Positions 35,815-44,132 of a stretch of DNA of 64,000 bases are shown here, piece after piece (positions within the stretch are counted from its first letter, which is position 1; each line of letters starts with the position of its first letter). The stretch spans positions 124,001 to 188,000 of the forward strand of contig NZ_JAAMPA010000002.1 in NCBI RefSeq assembly GCF_011758655.1. Reading direction: 5' to 3'. The position numbers were made by a program, and so were the translations under genes. Under the pieces are notes generated by a model. The model had not been told where the DNA came from. It saw only the letters and a list, made by a program, of their open reading frames with translations, and did not search any database. This DNA is from Modestobacter marinus. GTDB lineage: Bacteria; Actinomycetota; Actinomycetes; Mycobacteriales; Geodermatophilaceae.

Positions 35815-35829
35815 GTCCCAGATTGGGAC
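35815..35829. promoter_or_regulatory. Inverted repeat, candidate AcoR-type regulator site
   Basis: GTCCCA (35815-35820) and TGGGAC (35824-35829) flank a 3-bp spacer in the 150-bp divergent gap between the monooxygenase and regulator genes. It is the clearest dyad there; a less perfect TGATC/GATCA pair lies near 35770. Confidence 0.45.
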
Positions 35830-35889
35830 ACTGCGTGGCCGGTCCGCGGCTGGGGCGGACCGGCCGGCGGGCACACCGTGGAGGTGACC

Positions 35890-37686
35890 GTGCACCAGGG
35901 GCGCGACGATCTCCGGCACGTGGCCGCTGCCCGGGCGGAGTTCCTCGAGCGTGGGGTGGCCGGGGCGACCGGCGTCCGGGACCTGGTCGTGGCCTCCTGG
36001 CGGCGCAGCCGCTCGGCCGGCGTCGACGCCGCCGAGTACCGGATCAGCTACCACGAGGACGTCGACCTGGACTCCCGGCTGGTCCGCAGCGCACGGCCGG
36101 TGATCGACCGGCTGGCCGCCGAGATGGTCGACGTGCCGGTCGCGATCGCCCTGTCCGACGCGCAGGGGCGCATCGTGCACCGGCTCGACTGCTCGACCGC
36201 GGTCGGCCGCCAGCTCGACCGGGTCGACTTCCACGCCGGCTTCGACTTCGGCGAGGGCGGCGTGGGCACCAACGGCATCGGGACCGTCCTGGAGGCGGGG
36301 GCGTCGGTCAGCGTCGTCGGTGCCGAGCACTTCACCGAGGCGCTCGTGCGGTTCGCCTGCACCGGGGCCCCGATCACCGACCCGGTGACCGGCCGGGTCC
36401 ACGGGGTGCTGGACGTCAGCTCGCTCGCCGAGACCTGGACGCCGCTGATGCACACGCTCGTCCGGCGGGCAGCCGTCGACATCGGCCGCAACCTGCTGCA
36501 GGACCGCAGTGAGGCCAAGCGGGCGCTCTTCGAGACGTTCCTCCGCGCCGACGCCCGGCCCCGGCAGGCCGTCATGGCCGTCGGCGACTCGTTGACGGTG
36601 AACCGGCGGGCCCAGCAGCTCTACTCCGCCGCCGAGCAGGTCGTGGTCCACCAGCACGCGCTGTTCCTGATGAGCCGGCGGGACCGGGTCACCGACTCCG
36701 TCACGCTGGAGTCCGGCCGCACCGTCCGGCTGCGCGGGACCCGCATCCTGGTCGGCGAGGAGGTCGCCGGCATCGTGCTGCTGCTCGACGACGAACCCGG
36801 CCGGCCGCGGCCGGCCGCGGCGTCCCCGGTGGGCCATACCCGGGTGGTCGCGGGCACGGACGGACCGGCGCCGCAGGTCCCGTCGCCCGCGGGCCGGTCC
36901 CCGGGGTGGCGGACGGCGTGCGCGCAGGTCGGCGCCGGCCTCGCTCGGGGCGACCGGCTGCTCGTCCTGGGGGAGCCGGGGACGGGCCGGCGGACGCTCG
37001 TCGTCGAGCTCTTCGGCCGCCTGCACCCGACGGGGCCGGTGGTGGTGGGGGAGGTGGACCAGGTGGTCGCGGACGGGGTGCCCGCCGCGGGGCCCGGCGC
37101 CGGGCCGACCCTCGTCGTCCTCCGGCACCTGGACCGGATCGGTCCGGACGCGGCCCGCCGGCTCCCCGCCCTCCTCGACTCGCTGCCGCCGGACCGGTAC
37201 GTCGTGGCGGCGACGCTGGACGACGGGCGCACGGACGCCGACCTGCCGTTCCAGGTGGTGCTGCGGGAGTTCGCCCAGGCGGTCCGGGTGCCACCGCTGC
37301 GCTACCGCACCGAGGACCTGCCACAGGTCGTCGAGCGGCTGCTCGCCGAGCTGGCCCCCGGCCGCGGGGTGCGACTGCACCCCGCGGCGAGCCGGCTCGT
37401 CGAGCACCACCCCTGGCCGGGGAACCTGGTCCAGCTGCGGGAGGCGCTGGCCGCCGCCCTGCAGCGGCGGCCGGTGGGCGAGCTGCAGCCCGATGACCTG
37501 CCGGCCTGGTGCCGCACGGGGGGCAGCAGCCGGACCCTGACCCCACTCGAGTCGGCCGAGCGGGACGCGATCGTCACCGCGCTGCACGACTGCCGGGGCA
37601 ACCGCGTGCGCGCGGCGGCGTCGCTCGGGATGGCCCGCAGCTCCCTGTACCGCAAGATCAAGAGCTACGCGATCACCGACGCGTGA
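35890..37686 (+). CDS. AcoR/MimR-type Fis-family regulator with degenerate AAA+ domain
   Basis: A 598-residue regulator with a GAF-like sensor region (about 60-200, [15 protein letters not shown] typical of AcoR), a PAS-like central part, an AAA+-like domain (about 350-540) and a C-terminal Fis HTH (about 555-595, [26 protein letters not shown]). The Walker A region reads GEPGTGRR, with Arg replacing the lysine, and no GAFTGA loop is seen, so sigma-54 contact is unlikely. GTG 35890 is preferred because GGAGGTGACC precedes it; the frame opens at 35878. It is divergent from, and probably activates, the monooxygenase/hydrolase unit. Confidence 0.87.
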   Translation: MHQGRDDLRHVAAARAEFLERGVAGATGVRDLVVASWRRSRSAGVDAAEYRISYHEDVDLDSRLVRSARPVIDRLAAEMVDVPVAIALSDAQGRIVHRLDCSTAVGRQLDRVDFHAGFDFGEGGVGTNGIGTVLEAGASVSVVGAEHFTEALVRFACTGAPITDPVTGRVHGVLDVSSLAETWTPLMHTLVRRAAVDIGRNLLQDRSEAKRALFETFLRADARPRQAVMAVGDSLTVNRRAQQLYSAAEQVVVHQHALFLMSRRDRVTDSVTLESGRTVRLRGTRILVGEEVAGIVLLLDDEPGRPRPAAASPVGHTRVVAGTDGPAPQVPSPAGRSPGWRTACAQVGAGLARGDRLLVLGEPGTGRRTLVVELFGRLHPTGPVVVGEVDQVVADGVPAAGPGAGPTLVVLRHLDRIGPDAARRLPALLDSLPPDRYVVAATLDDGRTDADLPFQVVLREFAQAVRVPPLRYRTEDLPQVVERLLAELAPGRGVRLHPAASRLVEHHPWPGNLVQLREALAAALQRRPVGELQPDDLPAWCRTGGSSRTLTPLESAERDAIVTALHDCRGNRVRAAASLGMARSSLYRKIKSYAITDA

Positions 37687-37702
37687 GCGGTCCTCCGGGA
37701 GT

Positions 37703-37721
37703 GCGCCGGACCGACCGGCGC
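37703..37721. terminator. Hairpin between convergent genes
   Basis: Perfect 7-bp stem GCGCCGG (37703-37709) and CCGGCGC (37715-37721) with loop ACCGA. It lies between the regulator stop and the alditol oxidase stop. Confidence 0.6.
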
Positions 37722-37740
37722 GCCCAGGTGCCCGCGGGGA

Positions 37741-39015
37741 CTACCCGACGTCGTCGAGGACGTGCCGGGAGAGCCAGTCGTTGCCGAAGGCGCCCCGCGA
37801 GTCCAGCCGGTCGACCAGGGCACGGAAGTCGGCGTGACGGGGGTACCGGGGCGCCAGCGTGGCCGCGTCGGCGAGGAAGAGCTTGCCCCAGTGCGGGCGG
37901 GCGCCCAGCGGCAGCAACCGGGCCTCCAGCTCGACCAGCAGCTCCTCGACCTCGGCCTGAGCGGGCAGCCAGGTGAAGTGCAGCCCGAGGGCGGGCTCGC
38001 CGTACGCGGTGCTCATCCAGAGCTGGTCGGCGGCGATGGTGCGGACCTCGCAGATCTGCAGCAGCGGCCGGATCCGGTCGCCCAGCGAACGCAGCTCCTC
38101 CAGCGCCTGCACCGCTGAGCTCAGGGGCACCAGGTATTCGGACTGGATCTCGTTGCCGTTGCTGGGCGTGAAGCCCATCCGGAAGTGCGGCAGCCGATCC
38201 GACCAGAGCCCCGGGCTGCCCAGCTGAGCGGTGGTCGGCGCCGGGTCGATGCCGGGCAGCGGGTGCCGCTCGGCGGTGGCCTCGACGGCGCCGAACAGGT
38301 CCCCGGCGGCTGCGCCGGGGACGTCGGTGCGGGACTTGACCCAGACCATGTCGACGTCGGCGCCCAGCAGCGTGAACAGGCTGACGCTGTAGCCCCAGGC
38401 GAGCACCTCGTCCAGGTTCGCGTACAGCGACTCCCAGGCCAGCCGCTCGAACACCCGCTGCTGCACGTCGAAGGCGGGCTCGACGTCGAGGGTCACCCGG
38501 GTGACCGCGCCGAGCGCGCCGAGCCCGACCACCAGGCCCTCGAAGTCCGCGTCGCCGCGAGCGCTCCGCACCAGCTCCCCGCCGGAGGTCACCAGCTCCA
38601 GGCCGGCGACGGCGGTCGCCAGGTTCCCGTTGCCCACCCCGGAGCCGTGGGTGGCCGTGGCCACCGCCCCGGCGATGGAGATGTGCGGGAGCGAGGCCAG
38701 GTTGTGCAGCGCCAGGCCCTCCCGCTGCAGGGCGGTGGCCAGCTCGCCGTACCGGAGGCCGGCGTCGACGGTGACCGTGCGCCGGTCCCCGCTCACCTCG
38801 ACCCGCTCCGAGGTCATCGCCTCCAGCGACACCAGCTCCGCGCTGTCGCCGATCGCGGTGAAGGAGTGCCGGGAGCCCAGCACCCGGACCTGCCGCGCGT
38901 TCGCGATGGTCTCCTGCAGCTCGGCCAGCGACCCCGGCCGGTGCAGCTGTGTCGCGCGGTAGGTGTGGTTGCCTGCCCAGTTCGTGGTCGCCAGTGCCAC
39001 GGGTGCCTCGGTCAC
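37741..39015 (-). CDS. aldO: FAD-dependent alditol (xylitol/sorbitol) oxidase
   Basis: A 424-residue VAO-family flavoprotein very similar, by memory, to AldO of Streptomyces coelicolor. The FAD-binding VLGSRHSF contains His50, expected to carry the covalent 8-alpha-histidyl FAD. ASLPHISIAGAVATATHGSGVGNG and the late ARPHWGKLF are also shared. The enzyme oxidises a sugar alcohol at C1 using oxygen, giving H2O2. No signal peptide is seen. The GTG start at 39015 begins with TEAPVALATTNWAGN, matching the conserved N-terminal NWAGN. It appears as a single gene with two very small genes upstream. Confidence 0.9.
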   Translation of the reverse strand: MTEAPVALATTNWAGNHTYRATQLHRPGSLAELQETIANARQVRVLGSRHSFTAIGDSAELVSLEAMTSERVEVSGDRRTVTVDAGLRYGELATALQREGLALHNLASLPHISIAGAVATATHGSGVGNGNLATAVAGLELVTSGGELVRSARGDADFEGLVVGLGALGAVTRVTLDVEPAFDVQQRVFERLAWESLYANLDEVLAWGYSVSLFTLLGADVDMVWVKSRTDVPGAAAGDLFGAVEATAERHPLPGIDPAPTTAQLGSPGLWSDRLPHFRMGFTPSNGNEIQSEYLVPLSSAVQALEELRSLGDRIRPLLQICEVRTIAADQLWMSTAYGEPALGLHFTWLPAQAEVEELLVELEARLLPLGARPHWGKLFLADAATLAPRYPRHADFRALVDRLDSRGAFGNDWLSRHVLDDVG

Positions 39016-39080
39016 GGGCCCAGTCTCTCCCAGGACACCGCTGCCGGTGCGGGACGTCCGGGGCCGCGTGGCCGCGTGGG

Positions 39081-39224
39081 TCAGAGCAGCCGGTCCAGGT
39101 CGTCGGGGCCCGGACCGGTGCCCCCGGAGTCGCGGACGGGGGAGGACTCGGGGACGTCGTCGTCCGGTGGTTCGTCGGCGACCGGCCCCTCCGCGTAGAG
39201 GGTGCTGGGGTCCTTGGGGTCCAT
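39081..39224 (-). CDS. Very small acidic hypothetical protein
   Basis: A 47-residue frame begins MDPKDPSTLYAEGPVADEPP, is strongly acidic with Pro and Asp-rich segments, and ends PGPDDLDRLL. The layout (no hydrophobic region, high Asp/Glu) is unlike shadow frames in this genome, which are Arg/Ala/Pro-rich. A GTG three codons upstream (39233) is an alternative start. The ribosome site is weak. It may be co-transcribed with the small membrane protein upstream and the alditol oxidase downstream. Function unknown; intrinsically disordered by composition. Confidence 0.5.
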   Translation of the reverse strand: MDPKDPSTLYAEGPVADEPPDDDVPESSPVRDSGGTGPGPDDLDRLL

Positions 39225-39278
39225 CTCACGCACGGCGGGTGCCTACCCGGGCCTGCCCGGGCGAACCGCCGTGCCGGG

Positions 39279-39443
39279 TCACCAGGGGCCCTCGCCGCCA
39301 CCGAAGAAGACCGTGATGAACATCCAGCCGAAGACCACCAGCAGGGCCAGGAACTCCAGCGCGTAGAGCTGCCAGCCGCCGTTGGCGATCTGCTTGCGCA
39401 GACCTCCGTCGTCCGAGCGACCGGGTTCGTCCGAGTCGGCCAT
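39279..39443 (-). CDS. Small single-span membrane protein
   Basis: A 54-residue protein has a polar N-terminal half (MADSDEPGRSDDGGLRKQ) and one membrane segment (LYALEFLALLVVFGWMFITVFF). GGGAGGAG lies about 7 bp before the ATG, one of the best ribosome sites in the window, which strongly supports translation. No family is recognised. The upstream region carries a GC hairpin (39484-39501). Confidence 0.72.
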   Translation of the reverse strand: MADSDEPGRSDDGGLRKQIANGGWQLYALEFLALLVVFGWMFITVFFGGGEGPW

Positions 39444-39790
39444 GGGGTGCTCCTCCCAGGTCGGGAGCCACACCGCGGCGCGCGCGTGGCCGGGGCCACG
39501 CCGCGCCGGCGGACGGGCTCGGGTCCCGGGCTCGGCTCGCCCGGGTCGACCAGCACCATGCCCAGCCGGGCCGGGGTCCAGACGTGGATCCGGCCGTTCG
39601 TTCCCGGGCGGCGCCTCGGGTGCCACTTGAAGTTGCCATTGACACCCTTCCGCCGCCCTCCCTACGGTCAGCCCGTTCCACCGGACTGATCGAGGGCTCG
39701 ACCCCGTTCGCCGTTCCTGGTGCTGAGGGGGAAGGCCCGCTGCCACCGTGCGATGACGCCGGTGGCCCGCCACGGACACCGGAGTCCCGC
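39444..39790. promoter_or_regulatory. Divergent gap with a promoter for the aldose epimerase gene
   Basis: This 347-bp stretch lacks a supported gene. It holds a hairpin (GCGTGGCC 39484-39491 with GGCCACGC 39494-39501), and a near-consensus plus-strand promoter: TTGACA (39639-39644), 18-bp spacer, TACGGT (39663-39668). Transcription from about 39675 would leave a 115-nt leader before the ATG at 39791. An ACTTGAAGT dyad just upstream of the -35 may be an operator. Confidence 0.55.
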
Positions 39791-41065
39791 ATGCCTGGAC
39801 GCGCCACCCTGCCCTCCTCCTGCCCGCCGGCCGCCGCCACGGCGTCCAGGCGGCACCGACGGCGTCACTGGCCACTCGTCGCGACGATCAGCACCGGGCT
39901 GCTCGTCGGCAGCGCGGCGGCGCCGGCCGGCGCTACCGAGGGCGACTCCGAGCGGGGTCGCGGCTCCGACCGCGGTTCCGCCAGCACGACCGTCGAGCCC
40001 TTCGGCACCGCGCCCGACGGCACCCCGGTCGAGCGCTGGACGCTGAGCAACGGCGACATGACGGTCCGGGTGCTCACCTACGGCGGCGTCATCCAGACCC
40101 TGGAGGTGCCCGACGCGAACGGGGACGTGGAGAACGTCGTCCTCGGCTTCCCCGACGTGGCCGGCTACGCCTCCGACGCCGACCCGTACTTCGGGTCGCT
40201 CATCGGCCGCTACGGCAACCGCATCGCCGGTGGGACCTTCGACCTGGCCGGCGAGACCTACCAGCTGCCGCTCAATGACGGGCCGAACACCCTGCACGGC
40301 GGACCCGACGGGTTCGACGACCGGGTGTGGACGGCGACCCCCATCGGCAACCGGCACGTCGCGGCGCTGCGGCTGGACCTGGTCAGCCCGGCCGGCGACC
40401 AGGGCTTCCCCGGCACGCTCACCACCTCGGTCGTCTACGCCCTGGACTCCCACGAGCGCCTGGCGGTCCGGTACGAGGCCACCACCGACGCGCCGACCGT
40501 CGTCAACCTCACCCAGCACACCTACTGGAACCTCGGCGGCGAGGGGTCGGGCACCATCTACGACCACGAGCTGGAGATCGACGCCGACGCGTACACGCCG
40601 GTCGACGAGACGCTCATCCCGACCGGGGAAATCGCGCCGGTCGAGGGCACGCCGTTCGACTTCCGCGAGTCCACCGCGATCGGTGAGCGGATCCGGGTGG
40701 CCGACCAGCAGCTGCTGTACGGGCAGGGCTACGACCACAACTGGGTGCTCAACCGCGAGGACGACGGCGCGCGCGAGGGCTCGGACAGCGAGGACGGCCT
40801 GGAGGAGGCCGCCGTGCTGCACGACCCGGACAGCGGCCGGACCCTGAAGATGCTCACCACCGAGCCGGGGCTGCAGTTCTACTCCGGCAACTTCCTCGAC
40901 GGCACGATCGTGGGCACCGGCGGCAGCGTCTACCGGCAGAGTGACGGGCTGGCGCTGGAGACCCAGCACTTCCCGGACTCCCCGAACCAGCCGGAGTTCC
41001 CCTCGACCGAGCTGCAGCCGGGGGAGACCTACCAGAGCACCACGGTGTTCATGCTCTCGAACTGA
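39791..41065 (+). CDS. galM: Secreted aldose 1-epimerase
   Basis: A 424-residue galactose mutarotase-family protein with an N-terminal Arg-rich signal peptide (RRHRRRHWPLVATISTGLLV, then cleavage near APAGA-TEG), so it acts outside the membrane. The epimerase domain has NGDMTVRVLTYGGVIQTL, the GRYGNRIAGG loop, catalytic His in NLTQHTYWNLGG and catalytic Glu in ALETQHFPDSPNQPEFPS. It interconverts alpha and beta anomers of aldoses. The Asp/Glu-rich insertion (REDDGAREGSDSEDGLEE) is unusual for the family. The frame runs further upstream, but the ATG at 39791 is the only one giving a clean signal peptide. Confidence 0.9.
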   Translation: MPGRATLPSSCPPAAATASRRHRRRHWPLVATISTGLLVGSAAAPAGATEGDSERGRGSDRGSASTTVEPFGTAPDGTPVERWTLSNGDMTVRVLTYGGVIQTLEVPDANGDVENVVLGFPDVAGYASDADPYFGSLIGRYGNRIAGGTFDLAGETYQLPLNDGPNTLHGGPDGFDDRVWTATPIGNRHVAALRLDLVSPAGDQGFPGTLTTSVVYALDSHERLAVRYEATTDAPTVVNLTQHTYWNLGGEGSGTIYDHELEIDADAYTPVDETLIPTGEIAPVEGTPFDFRESTAIGERIRVADQQLLYGQGYDHNWVLNREDDGAREGSDSEDGLEEAAVLHDPDSGRTLKMLTTEPGLQFYSGNFLDGTIVGTGGSVYRQSDGLALETQHFPDSPNQPEFPSTELQPGETYQSTTVFMLSN

Positions 41066-41074
41066 GGCCGCGCG

Positions 41075-41110
41075 GCCGGCTGCGGGCGGGGCTCCCCGCC
41101 CGCAGCCGGC
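41075..41110. terminator. Strong bidirectional terminator
   Basis: Arms of 17 bp (41075-41091 and 41094-41110, left arm beginning GCCGGCTGCGGGCGGGG) are perfectly complementary with a 2-nt centre; the real loop would be 4 nt. It lies between convergent galM and paaE. Confidence 0.85.
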
Positions 41111-41146
41111 TCACCTCAGCCGTCGGTGACGCCGGCCGCCGGCGGC

Positions 41147-42223
41147 TCAGGCGTCGTAGTCGACGGTGACCTCGTCGGTCAGCGGCAGCGACTGGCAGGT
41201 GAGCACGTAACCGGCGTCCACCTCGCCAGGGTCCAGCGCGTAGTTGCGGCGCATCTCCACGTCGCCGTCGGTGACCCGGGCCCGGCAGGTGCCGCACACC
41301 CCGCCCTTGCACGCGAACGGCAGGTCGCCCCGCACCTGCTGCGCCGAGTCGAGCACCGGCACCCCGCGCGGCAGCGTCAGCGTCGTGGTGCGGCCGTCCA
41401 GCACGATCGTCACCGAGCTGCTGGGGCCCTCGACGGTCTGGTCGTCGCCGCGGACCGGCTCCGGCGGCAGGTCGTCGACGTAGAACAGCTCCTGGTGCAC
41501 CCGCTCGGCCGGCACGCCCAGCTCGGCGAGCAGCTCCCGGGCGTCGGTGACCATCCCGTGCGGCCCGCACAGCCACCAGTGGTCGACGTGCGGTGCGTCG
41601 GTGAGGGCGCCGACCAGGGTGCGCAGCCGGTCGCCGTCCAGCCGGCCACTGGTCAGCTCGGCGTCCCGCGGCTCGCGGGAGAGCACGTGCACCAGCTGCA
41701 GCCGGGTGCCGTAACGGTCCTTCAGGTCGGCGAGCTCGTCGGCGAACATGACGGTGTTCGTGCGGCGGTTGCCGTAGAAGACGGTGACCGTCGACTCGCC
41801 GTCCCGCAGGACGGTGGCGGCCAGCGACAGCACCGGGGTGACCCCGGAGCCGGCGACGACGAAGACGTGGTCCCCGGGCGCCGAGAGATCGGCGGTGAAG
41901 GTGCCCGACGGTGGCAGCACCTCGATCTCGTCGCCGGGGCGCACCTCGTTGACCAGGTAGGCGGAGAAGAAGCCGCCGGGCACCTCGCGGACCCCGACCC
42001 GCGGCGCGGCACCGACCGGCGCGCAGATCGAGTAGGAGCGCCGCTCGTCCCGGTCGCCGTCCACCCGGCGCAGCGTCAGCGCCTGACCGGGGCGGAACCG
42101 GTAGTCCTCGGCCAGCTCCGGTGGGACGTCGAAGGTCACCGCGACGGCGTCGTCGGTGAGCCGCTCGACCTTCGCGACCTTCAGCGGGTGGAACTGCGGT
42201 CTGCGGCGGGTGCTCGCCGTCAT
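41147..42223 (-). CDS. paaE: 1,2-phenylacetyl-CoA epoxidase reductase, PaaE
   Basis: A 358-residue reductase that passes electrons from NADPH to the PaaABC epoxidase. FAD domain (RRSYSICAPVG, residues about 60-70), NAD domain (VFVVAGSGVTPVLSL; LCGPHGMV) and a C-terminal plant-type 2Fe-2S domain (CKGGVCGTCRARV with the last Cys in VLTCQS) are all intact. ATG overlaps the paaD stop (TGATG). It is the last gene of the minus-strand paaABCDE operon and ends at a strong terminator. Confidence 0.95.
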   Translation of the reverse strand: MTASTRRRPQFHPLKVAKVERLTDDAVAVTFDVPPELAEDYRFRPGQALTLRRVDGDRDERRSYSICAPVGAAPRVGVREVPGGFFSAYLVNEVRPGDEIEVLPPSGTFTADLSAPGDHVFVVAGSGVTPVLSLAATVLRDGESTVTVFYGNRRTNTVMFADELADLKDRYGTRLQLVHVLSREPRDAELTSGRLDGDRLRTLVGALTDAPHVDHWWLCGPHGMVTDARELLAELGVPAERVHQELFYVDDLPPEPVRGDDQTVEGPSSSVTIVLDGRTTTLTLPRGVPVLDSAQQVRGDLPFACKGGVCGTCRARVTDGDVEMRRNYALDPGEVDAGYVLTCQSLPLTDEVTVDYDA

Positions 42224-42744
42224 CAGAATTCCTTCAGGTGCTCGAAGGGCTCCAGGCAGACCCGGCAGCGACGCATCGCCTTGCACGCCGTCCCGCTGAA
42301 CTCGCTGATCTCCTCGGTGTCGGCCGACCCGCACTGCGGGCAGGCCGCCACCCGCCGGGACGGGCCGAGCTGCAGGGGCACCGGACCGGTGGCGCGCACC
42401 GGCGCGTCCCCGGGCGGCGCGATCCCGCCGGCGGCCAGCTTGCGACGGCCCTCGGCGCTGATCCAGTCGGTGCTCCAGGCGGGGGAGAGGACCGTCCGGA
42501 CGTCGACGTCGGCGAACCCGGCGCGGTGCAGGGCGTGCACCAGGTCCGCGCGCATCACGCCCATCGCCGGGCAGCCGGAGTAGGTGGGGGTGATCTCCAC
42601 GACCACGGTGCCGTCCTCGTCCCGGACGTCGCGCAGCACGCCGAGGTCGGCCAGCGTGAGCATCGGCAGCTCCGGGTCGGTGACCGTCTCCGCCACCGCC
42701 CGCGCGTCATCCCTCCCGACAGAAATGGCCATTTCTGCCCTCAC
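42223..42744 (-). CDS. paaD: Phenylacetate degradation protein PaaD (MIP18-type)
   Basis: A 173-residue MIP18/DUF59 protein needed for maturation of the epoxidase, probably for Fe-S assembly. The N-terminal DUF59 domain (VTDPELPMLTLADLGVLRDV) and a C-terminal zinc-ribbon-like part with four Cys (CPQCG...CKAMRRC) are present. The GTG at 42744 overlaps the paaC stop (GTGA); an ATG four codons later sits inside a perfect palindrome and is less likely. It is in the middle of the paa operon. Confidence 0.93.
   Translation of the reverse strand: MRAEMAISVGRDDARAVAETVTDPELPMLTLADLGVLRDVRDEDGTVVVEITPTYSGCPAMGVMRADLVHALHRAGFADVDVRTVLSPAWSTDWISAEGRRKLAAGGIAPPGDAPVRATGPVPLQLGPSRRVAACPQCGSADTEEISEFSGTACKAMRRCRVCLEPFEHLKEF
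42720..42737. repeat. Perfect palindrome with AAATGGCCATTT core
   Basis: CAGAAATGG and CCATTTCTG form an 18-bp perfect palindrome spanning codons 4-9 of paaD, just past the paaC/paaD junction. It shares the AAATGGCCATTT core with the palindrome at 58402-58427. Confidence 0.85.
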
Positions 42745-43652
42745 CAGGTCGCGGCCGGGTGCTCGCGGGCGGTGGCCTGCAGCTCGGTCAGCAGGGTGGT
42801 GAACTCCGGGTCGTGGTCACCGGCGCGGCCGTGGCTGGGCTGCGGGGCCGGCCACTCGGGCACGGTGAGGGTCGCCCGCTCGAGCACGAGGGTGAGCACG
42901 TCCCGCACCTCGTCGGCGAGCTCGGCCGGGTCGACGGCCACGCCGGCCGCGGTCAGCCGGGTCTCGACGTCGGTGGCGGTGAAGAGGTCGGCGAGCAGCG
43001 GCCAGACGGTGTCGACCCCGGCCTGGGTGCGGCGGTGGGACTCCGGGGTGCCGTCCCCGAGCCGGAGCACCCAGCGGGCGGCGTGGTCGCGGTGGTAGGT
43101 CAGCTCGGGCACGCCCTTGGCGGCGATCGCGGCGAGCACCGGGTCGCGGGACTCGCGCAGCCGGGCGAAGAGCGCCAGCCGCCAGGCCGAGGCGGCCAGC
43201 AGCCGGACGACGGTCTGCCCGAAGTCGCCGTTGGGGGCCTCGACCAGCCCGGAGTGGCGGAACTCGTCGGGGTCGCGGAAGTAGGCGAGCGCGTCCTCGT
43301 CGGGGATGCTCGCCGTCGCCCGCTCCCGGCTGCGGCCGAGCACGCCGACCGAACCCGCCCGGGCGAGCAGCAGCCGGGCCTGGCCGAGCAGGTCCAGCCC
43401 GCAGTTGGCCAGGGCGACCTCCTCCTCCAGCTCGGGGGCGTTGGTCACCCACTGGGTGAGCCGCTGGCACAGCACCAGCGCGTCGTCGCCGAGCATCAGG
43501 CAGTAGGCGCCCAGGTCGGCGGGGTCGATGCCCTCGGGCACGGTGGTGTCGACCCCGGCCAGCGGTTCGTCGAAGCCGGTGCCGAAGGCCCACTGCCCCT
43601 CGCCCCCGTGCGCGTGGTCCAACGCCTCGTACACGGTCTCTTCGTGAGCCAT
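42741..43652 (-). CDS. paaC: 1,2-phenylacetyl-CoA epoxidase structural subunit PaaC
   Basis: A 303-residue ferritin-like structural subunit of the ring epoxidase. It has the alpha-helical PaaC core with ADLGAYCLMLGDDALVLCQRLTQWV, LANCGLDLLGQARLLL and the ELTYHRDHAARWVLRLGDGT motif. PaaC supports PaaA but has no active di-iron site of its own. Its length exceeds E. coli PaaC (about 248) owing to a 30-residue N-terminus and longer C-terminus. A 99-bp gap with a hairpin separates it from paaB. Confidence 0.93.
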   Translation of the reverse strand: MAHEETVYEALDHAHGGEGQWAFGTGFDEPLAGVDTTVPEGIDPADLGAYCLMLGDDALVLCQRLTQWVTNAPELEEEVALANCGLDLLGQARLLLARAGSVGVLGRSRERATASIPDEDALAYFRDPDEFRHSGLVEAPNGDFGQTVVRLLAASAWRLALFARLRESRDPVLAAIAAKGVPELTYHRDHAARWVLRLGDGTPESHRRTQAGVDTVWPLLADLFTATDVETRLTAAGVAVDPAELADEVRDVLTLVLERATLTVPEWPAPQPSHGRAGDHDPEFTTLLTELQATAREHPAATW

Positions 43653-43690
43653 GCGGAACCTCTCTTCCGGGCACGGAGTGCACGGCCATC

Positions 43691-43750
43691 GGCCCCCTCG
43701 CAGGGGCCCGCTCGCCGAGGAACGAGGCGAGTGGGGGGGCGAGGGGGTCC
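43691..43750 (-). promoter_or_regulatory. Nested hairpin between paaB and paaC
   Basis: An outer stem (GGCCCCCTCGC at 43691-43701 pairs with GCGAGGGGGTCC at 43739-43750, one bulge) encloses an inner stem CTCGCC (43711-43716)/GGCGAG (43726-43731). It fills the only real gap in an otherwise overlapping operon, so it is a candidate attenuator, mRNA stabiliser or processing site. Confidence 0.55.
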
Positions 43751-43751
43751 T

Positions 43752-44132
43752 TCACATGTGGGGGACGTTCTCCGGGATCTCGTAGAACGTCGGGTGCCGG
43801 TAGACCTTGTCGCCGCTGGGGGCGAACAGCGGGTCCTTCTCGTCGGGGCTGGAGGCGGTGATGTCGCTGGCCCGCACCACCCAGATGCTCACGCCCTCGT
43901 TGCGCCGGGTGTAGAGGTCACGCGCGGCGTGCACGGCCATCTCGTCGTCCGGGGCGTGCAGCGAGCCGACGTGCACGTGGTTCAGCCCGCGCTTCCCGCG
44001 GACGAAGACCTCGTACAGCGGCCAGTCGCGCCGGGCGGTGGCCGGCGAGGCCTCCACCGGGACCTGCGGACCGGTGGGGACGGCGCCGTGCCCGCCCTCG
44101 GCGGTGACGTCGCCGGTGCCCGGCTCGCTCAT
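43752..44132 (-). CDS. paaB: 1,2-phenylacetyl-CoA epoxidase subunit PaaB
   Basis: A 126-residue PaaB protein, the small bridging subunit of the epoxidase complex. The family core WPLYEVFVRGKRGLNHVHVGSL, HAARDLYTRRNEGVSIWVV and GDKVYRHPTFY is intact. A 35-residue polar N-terminal extension is present. ATG overlaps the paaA stop (TGATG). Confidence 0.95.
   Translation of the reverse strand: MSEPGTGDVTAEGGHGAVPTGPQVPVEASPATARRDWPLYEVFVRGKRGLNHVHVGSLHAPDDEMAVHAARDLYTRRNEGVSIWVVRASDITASSPDEKDPLFAPSGDKVYRHPTFYEIPENVPHM

Noticed and set aside
34084-37686. A plus-strand frame of 1200 codons ending in the AcoR-type regulator
   Set aside because: The first 600 codons are antisense to the monooxygenase gene and low-complexity; the regulator begins at 35890 with its own ribosome site.
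42223-42732. An alternative paaD start at the ATG inside the palindrome
   Set aside because: The GTG at 42744 gives the usual 4-bp overlap with paaC, and no ribosome site precedes the inner ATG.
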